From positions 1 to 55,409 of the forward strand of contig JAAWDM010000028.1 in assembly GCA_022793795.1 (NCBI GenBank): a stretch of DNA of 55,409 nt. The letters run 5' to 3'. This document shows, one piece after another, positions 51,220 through 55,409 of this stretch. A program made the position numbers and the translations under genes. Numbering within the stretch: position 1 is the first letter of the stretch; the number at the start of each line of letters is the position of its first letter. The stretch is from Bacillota bacterium (GTDB taxonomy: Bacteria > Bacillota > Clostridia > Peptostreptococcales > Anaerovoracaceae). Under the pieces are notes generated by a model. It worked only from the letters and a program-made list of their open reading frames with translations. It had not been told where the DNA came from and searched no databases.

Positions 51220-52344
51220 ATGTATGATAAGTTAGGGCTCATCTTTTTAGTAGCCTTTTTGATCTCCATGGCGGTTACGCCCTTGGCCATTAAGTTAGCG
51301 CCTTTAATTGGAGCCATGGACGTACCAAAGGATGCCAGAAGGATGCATACAAAGGCAATTCCCCGATTTGGCGGACTGGCCATATTTGCGGGAACCATTG
51401 CTTCTATGATAATATTTATGAACTTTAATGATAGAGTCATTGGTGTGGTCATTGGCGGAACGCTGATTTATCTTCTGGGGGTTATCGATGATCTTAAGAA
51501 TCTGCCGCCTAAACTAAAGCTGTTGGGACAGGTGGTGGTGGCGATCATCATGTATATGTACGACATTCGTATTGAGTTTCTGACCAACTTCTTTGGGGAA
51601 GGGAAGATGGACTTTGCGGCGCCGATCAGCTTTGTGATTACCATACTGTGGATTGTAGGCATTACCAATGCGGTCAATCTGGTGGATGGTTTGGACGGGT
51701 TGGCGGCAGGTATTTCAGCCATTGCAGCTTTGTGTCTGGCTTATGTGGCCTATATCTATGGTCAGTATCTATCTACAGCGGCCATGCTGGCATTGGCTGG
51801 AGGCGCTCTGGGATATTTACCCTTTAACTTTTATCCGGCCAAAATCTTTATGGGTGACGGTGGTTCTCTGTTCCTGGGATTTATGCTGGCCACCTTGTCG
51901 GTCATGGGCTTTACCAAGAGTGCGGCGGTCATTGCTACTTCAGTGCCGATTTTTGTGTTGGGTCTGCCGATCTTCGACACCTTTTTCGCGATTTTCCGCC
52001 GTGCAGTCAACAAGCGTCCCATTATGGAAGCGGATAAGGGACATCTCCACCATCGGCTGATGCAGCTGGGGTATGGACAGCGGAGAGCAACGCTGATGAT
52101 TTACGGAATCAGCGCCATCATGGGTATTGCAGCGGTTATGTTCAGCAGAAAACTCAATGTAGAAGGCATAGGTCTTGTGGGTATCGCGCTGATGGACATC
52201 TATATTTTCCTCACTGACCCGAATCACGTTTTACCGCAGATTCGCCAAGAGCGAGAAGCAAGGCAGGAGGTTAAGGAAGCGGAAAGGGTTGAAAAGAACC
52301 TGGAACTGGAGTCTGAAGGAGAATCGGAATCCGAGACAGAATAA
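51220..52344 (+). CDS. tagO: Undecaprenyl-phosphate GlcNAc-1-phosphate transferase (TagO/WecA/MraY family)
   Basis: 374 residues, about eleven membrane helices. Transfers GlcNAc-1-phosphate from UDP-GlcNAc to undecaprenyl phosphate, the first step in wall teichoic acid or other surface glycan synthesis. 'LLGVIDDLKNLPPKLKLLGQ' has the metal-binding DD, 'NAVNLVDGLDGLAAG' the next Asp set, 'IFMGDGGSLFLGF' the substrate loop, and 'ADKGHLHHRLMQLGYGQR' the His-rich loop that places it with WecA/TagO and not MraY. The C-terminal tail is Glu/Ser-rich. ATG 51220 follows GAGGAGAAGG. Confidence 0.92.
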   Translation: MYDKLGLIFLVAFLISMAVTPLAIKLAPLIGAMDVPKDARRMHTKAIPRFGGLAIFAGTIASMIIFMNFNDRVIGVVIGGTLIYLLGVIDDLKNLPPKLKLLGQVVVAIIMYMYDIRIEFLTNFFGEGKMDFAAPISFVITILWIVGITNAVNLVDGLDGLAAGISAIAALCLAYVAYIYGQYLSTAAMLALAGGALGYLPFNFYPAKIFMGDGGSLFLGFMLATLSVMGFTKSAAVIATSVPIFVLGLPIFDTFFAIFRRAVNKRPIMEADKGHLHHRLMQLGYGQRRATLMIYGISAIMGIAAVMFSRKLNVEGIGLVGIALMDIYIFLTDPNHVLPQIRQEREARQEVKEAERVEKNLELESEGESESETE

Positions 52345-52409
52345 GATAGGGAATGAATTTGGACGCCGCATGTTTTATTATGACGGCGTCTGCTTGTATG
52401 GGAGGCATT

Positions 52410-55076
52410 ATGGAAGGAAAGCAGCTGACGATAGGGATATTGGCTCATGTGGACGCAGGAAAGACCACTTTGTCAGAGAGTATCTTGTATCTGACTGGCG
52501 CCGTGAGAAAACTGGGCAGGGTAGACCATGGCGATGCTTTTTTGGACATGAACAGGATTGAACGGGAACGAGGTATTACCGTGTTTTCAAAGACTGCCCG
52601 ATTTTCCCTAGGGGATGTGGATGTCACTTTACTAGATACGCCGGGCCATGTGGATTTTAGCGGTGAGATGGAACGGGTGCTGTCGGTACTGGACTATGGG
52701 ATTTTGGTCATCAGCGGAGCGGATGGCGTTCAGGGCCATACCATGACCTTGTGGCAGCTTTTAAAACTGTATGGAATTCCTACCTTTGTGTTTGTCAACA
52801 AGATGGATCAGCCGGGAACGGAGCGGCCTCGGATTATGGAGGAACTGCGCCGCAGTTTGGGAGATGGTTTTGTTGCCATTGGTGAGAAGAAGGGGGCCAT
52901 GGACATGCCGGTCTTTGAGAATGAAGAGGAACTGGCCCTGTGCAGCGAGGAACTGATGGAGAGTTACTTAGAGACTGGTAGCATACCGGTGGCGGCTGTG
53001 AAACGAGGGATTGCGGATTGCAGGGTATTTCCTGTGTCCTTTGGTTCAGCATTGAAGATGGAAGGTGTAGAGGAGTTTTTAGCTGTCGTTAGCGCCTATA
53101 CCACAATTTCCGCTTACCCTTCGGAATTTGGAGCGCGGGTCTTTAAAATCACCAGAGATAAGCAGGGAAACAGGCTAACCCATATGAAGGTGACGGGAGG
53201 AAGCCTTCGGAGCAAAATGGTTTTGCAAGGCGGTTTGGAGGGGGCGGACCTTTGGGAAGAAAAGGTGGAGCAGATTCGTCTTTATTCTGGGGATAGCTTT
53301 CAGATGGTGCAGGAGGTAGAGGCGGGAACTGTCTGCGTTGTCACAGGTCTGACGAAAACCTATGCAGGCCAGGGTCTTGGCATCACAGGAGACTTGGGGC
53401 AGCCAGCGCTAGAGCCGGCTCTGACCTATCAGGTTATCCTGCCGGAGGGGGCGGAGCCAGTGACATCCTTGCAGAAACTTCGTTTGCTGGAAGAGGAAAA
53501 TCCACTGCTGCGAGTGGTGTGGAAAGAAGCGCTGAAGGAAATCCATGTGCAGGTCATGGGAGACCTGGAACTGGAAATTTTGCAGAGAACCATTGAGGAA
53601 CGGTTTGACCTGGCTGTTTCCTTTGGTCAGGGCAGTTTGATTTATAAAGAGACTATTTCAAAGCCGGTCATCGGCATTGGACATTTTGAGCCCCTTCGTC
53701 ACTATGCGGAGGTGCACCTTTTGTTGGAACCGGGTGCGCCGGGCAGCGGTTTGGTCTTTGATACCGTTTGCAGTGAAGATAAGCTGGCGCGGAATTGGCA
53801 GCGGCTGATATTGACCCATTTGGCGGAAAAGGCCCATGTGGGGGCGTTGATTGGGGCTAATATTACGGATATGAAGATTACCCTTTTGGCAGGGCGGGCC
53901 CATGTCAAGCACACCGAAGGCGGAGATTTTCGTCAGGCCACTTATCGGGCGGTGCGACAGGGGCTAAAGAAGGCCGCGGCAGCGGGCCACGGGGTGTTGC
54001 TTGAGCCTTTTTACCGTTTTCGACTAGAGGCGCCTGCTGAAAATGTGGGAAGAGCCATGGCAGATATGCAGAGATTGTCTGCTTCCTGTGAGTTGGAGGC
54101 AGGAGGCCGGGCTGAATTGGTGACGTTGGTGGGAGAAGGGCCTGTCAGCACCCTCGGAGGATACCAACGGGATGTGGCAGCCTATACCAAAGGACAGGGA
54201 CGGTTTTTGACCACCATGGCCGGATATATGTCATGCCATGATCAGGAAGCAGTGATTGACCAAAGAGGGTATCTGGCCGAGGAGGATTTGGAAAATCCCA
54301 CAGGTTCGGTGTTTTGCGCCCACGGCGGCGCAGTCCATGTAGACTGGATGCAGGTGGATGAAATGGCCCATGTGGAAAGCGGCTACCGGCTTGACTCTCC
54401 AAAGGAGGGAATTCTGGCCACGGACGAAGGCAACTCACGGAGTCGTGAGGGCTTTGCCGATGAAAAAGAACTGGAAGCCATATTTTTGCGTACCTATGGG
54501 AAGAGCAAACGGGATGAGGCGTTAAGACGGGCCCATCAAAGCCAGGCTACAAGAACAACGGCGCAGCCAGAGAATTTTCCCACTTTAAACCGTAAAGCCG
54601 ACCATGGGGCGGCCTCCTACTTTATTGTGGATGGATATAATGTGATCTTTGCCTGGGAAGAGTTGAAGGAACTGGCATCTATCAATTTGGACGGGGCGCG
54701 GGAAGCCTTCCTGGAAGTCATGGCAAATTATCAGGGCTATCGGAATGTGGGAATTTTGGTGGTATTTGATGGGTATCGGGTGCCGGCAAATCCAGGAAGC
54801 CGCAGCCGTTACGGAAAGGTGGATGTGGTCTTTACCAAGGAGGCGGAGACAGCAGACCAGTATATCGAGAAGATGACTTATGAACTGGCCAAAACATATA
54901 AGATTACAGTGGTGACCTCTGACCGGATGGTGCAAATGGCTGCCTTTGGAGACGGAGCGGCAAGAGTATCGGCAAGAGAATTTTACAGGGAGGTCATGAG
55001 CGTGTCAGAGGAGATTCGGACGCGACTAAAGAAGCAGATTTTATCGAAAAACCGGCCCTTTGAGGGGAAGCTGTAA
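52410..55076 (+). CDS. TetM/EF-G-like GTPase fused to YacP/Rae1-type NYN nuclease
   Basis: 888 residues from ATG 52410 (GGAGG 4 bp before; the ATG at 52353 adds 19 unrelated residues). Residues 1 to about 650 resemble ribosomal-protection GTPases: G1 'AHVDAGKTT' (12-20), 'RERGITV', 'DTPGHVDF' (76-83), 'NKMD' (130-133), then domains II-V. The domain IV loop that in TetM carries Tyr-Ser-Pro-Val-Ser is replaced by 'AHVKHTEGGDF', so tetracycline resistance is not expected. A charged linker (about 655-735) leads to a NYN/PIN-like nuclease domain (737-888): 'YFIVDGYNVIF', 'VVFDGYRVP', 'EAETADQYIE' and 'VTSDRMVQ', with Asp741, 787, 816 and 838, as in YacP/Rae1, the ribosomal A-site mRNA endonuclease. 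Last gene of the operon. Confidence 0.88.
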   Translation: MEGKQLTIGILAHVDAGKTTLSESILYLTGAVRKLGRVDHGDAFLDMNRIERERGITVFSKTARFSLGDVDVTLLDTPGHVDFSGEMERVLSVLDYGILVISGADGVQGHTMTLWQLLKLYGIPTFVFVNKMDQPGTERPRIMEELRRSLGDGFVAIGEKKGAMDMPVFENEEELALCSEELMESYLETGSIPVAAVKRGIADCRVFPVSFGSALKMEGVEEFLAVVSAYTTISAYPSEFGARVFKITRDKQGNRLTHMKVTGGSLRSKMVLQGGLEGADLWEEKVEQIRLYSGDSFQMVQEVEAGTVCVVTGLTKTYAGQGLGITGDLGQPALEPALTYQVILPEGAEPVTSLQKLRLLEEENPLLRVVWKEALKEIHVQVMGDLELEILQRTIEERFDLAVSFGQGSLIYKETISKPVIGIGHFEPLRHYAEVHLLLEPGAPGSGLVFDTVCSEDKLARNWQRLILTHLAEKAHVGALIGANITDMKITLLAGRAHVKHTEGGDFRQATYRAVRQGLKKAAAAGHGVLLEPFYRFRLEAPAENVGRAMADMQRLSASCELEAGGRAELVTLVGEGPVSTLGGYQRDVAAYTKGQGRFLTTMAGYMSCHDQEAVIDQRGYLAEEDLENPTGSVFCAHGGAVHVDWMQVDEMAHVESGYRLDSPKEGILATDEGNSRSREGFADEKELEAIFLRTYGKSKRDEALRRAHQSQATRTTAQPENFPTLNRKADHGAASYFIVDGYNVIFAWEELKELASINLDGAREAFLEVMANYQGYRNVGILVVFDGYRVPANPGSRSRYGKVDVVFTKEAETADQYIEKMTYELAKTYKITVVTSDRMVQMAAFGDGAARVSAREFYREVMSVSEEIRTRLKKQILSKNRPFEGKL

Positions 55077-55124
55077 GTCGCGCCTGACTGCTTCAAGCGG
55101 AAAATATATATAGTTTATTTGGCG

Positions 55125-55166
55125 CCCTCGATTGACAAAACTGTGTGGACTTTTGTCAATCGAGGG
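55125..55166. terminator. Perfect 16-bp inverted repeat after fusion gene
   Basis: CCCTCGATTGACAAAA (55125-55140) and TTTTGTCAATCGAGGG (55151-55166), loop of 10. It is very stable but followed by TACAGTGTTTTG, not a pure T run, so it may be a terminator or a repeat/operator. Confidence 0.55.
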
Positions 55167-55178
55167 TACAGTGTTTTG

Positions 55179-55213
55179 TTGACGCATTTTCAGAATTTCG
55201 GAGAATGTGTCAA
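55179..55213. repeat. Second inverted repeat upstream of tRNA gene
   Basis: TTGACGCATTTTC (55179-55191) pairs with GAGAATGTGTCAA (55201-55213) with two G-U pairs if transcribed. It begins 12 bp after the previous inverted repeat and shares the TTGAC/GTCAA core with it. Confidence 0.5.
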
Positions 55214-55268
55214 CATCGATGGTGAGAATATCCGCTAGGTAAAGTTACGTTATCACCAAGGGGATGGG

Positions 55269-55297
55269 TTGACGGTATTTGCAAAAAGGTATATGAT
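55269..55297 (+). promoter_or_regulatory. Promoter of tRNA gene(s)
   Basis: TTGACG, 17 bp, TATGAT (55292-55297), 45 bp before the tRNA. Confidence 0.65.
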
Positions 55298-55342
55298 AAA
55301 AAAGTAATAGAAAAAGACTAGAGTTTATGAGAACTGCATCGT

Positions 55343-55409
55343 GGGCCCGTAGCTCAGCTGGGAGAGCGCTGCGTTCGCAACGCAGAGGTCGAGGGTTCGA
55401 GCCCCTTCA
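55343..55409 (+). tRNA. tRNA-Ala(CGC), 3' end beyond window
   Basis: Starts GGGCCCG (acceptor 5' arm), then TAGCTCAGCTGGGAGAGC (D arm), anticodon stem CTGCG/CGCAG with loop TTCGCAA giving anticodon CGC, which reads GCG alanine codons, then a variable loop and the T arm GAGGGTTCGAGCCCC nearly complete. Only about 67 of the expected 76 nt are inside the window, so the acceptor 3' strand and the G3-U70 identity pair cannot be checked. Confidence 0.9.

Noticed and set aside
52410..55076. Tetracycline-resistance ribosomal protection protein
   Set aside because: The GTPase resembles TetM, but the domain IV loop with Tyr-Ser-Pro-Val-Ser is absent and a nuclease domain is fused. It also sits in a housekeeping operon with no mobile context.

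Overview
The window looks like a chromosomal segment of a strictly anaerobic, low-to-moderate GC Firmicute of class Clostridia, probably an amino-acid or CoA-ester fermenter of the Eubacteriales family XIII / Anaerovoracaceae type (genus not determinable from sequence alone). The reasons are a trimeric bifurcating-type [FeFe] hydrogenase, an oxygen-sensitive glycyl radical enzyme with its activase, a proline-racemase family gene, thiolase / CoA-transferase / crotonase genes, sigma-54 control of fermentation genes, strong AGGAGG ribosome binding sites and a THF riboswitch.

Layout. 1-4.9 kb is an eroding catabolic locus. The C-terminus of a serine recombinase (end of a mobile element lying to the left) abuts a thiolase cut off after about 200 codons. 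Next to it are a CoA-transferase with a one-base frameshift in an A7 run, an intact PaaG-like crotonase, a small membrane protein and a sodium:solute symporter with an internal deletion. Both sides are driven by perfect divergent sigma-54 promoters. 5.3-25.6 kb is mostly housekeeping: patatin, Sir2, SurE, isochorismatase hydrolase, DUF2156, ThlA, DUF4230, acyl-CoA ligase, DUF1836-YbaK, a THF riboswitch with a folate ECF S-component, a PAP2 / flippase-like / PssA / Psd phospholipid operon, an HscC-type Hsp70 with a giant J-TPR partner, and cardiolipin synthase. 25.7-28.8 kb holds a VanY-like carboxypeptidase lipoprotein and a MarR-PatB pair. 28.9-35.5 kb is a sigma-54 regulon island: proline racemase family (-), enhancer-binding protein (+), then GRE activase and glycyl radical enzyme (+), with sigma-54 promoters on both outer transcription units. 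35.6-42.5 kb carries hydC-hydB-hydA, an unknown CxxC membrane protein and glnS. 42.8-48.3 kb has a LUD protein, a second enhancer-binding protein, and a sigma-54-driven amidohydrolase plus APC permease. 48.8-55.1 kb is an operon-like run: prepilin peptidase, YhbY, TruA, dCMP deaminase, TagO, and a TetM/EF-G-like GTPase fused to a YacP/Rae1-type NYN nuclease. A partial tRNA-Ala(CGC) closes the window.

Most notable: (i) an intergenic repeat family present three times (about 4993-5249, 42548-42792, 48443-48698), built from inverted AATACACG / CGTGTATT octamers at almost invariant spacing; (ii) a second GC-rich repeat of about 70 bp (25686-25757 and, inverted, 48741-48809); (iii) the GTPase-nuclease fusion; (iv) the sigma-54-controlled glycyl radical enzyme / proline racemase pathway of unknown substrate; (v) five consensus sigma-54 promoters. 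All functional calls are from motif reading without database searches.
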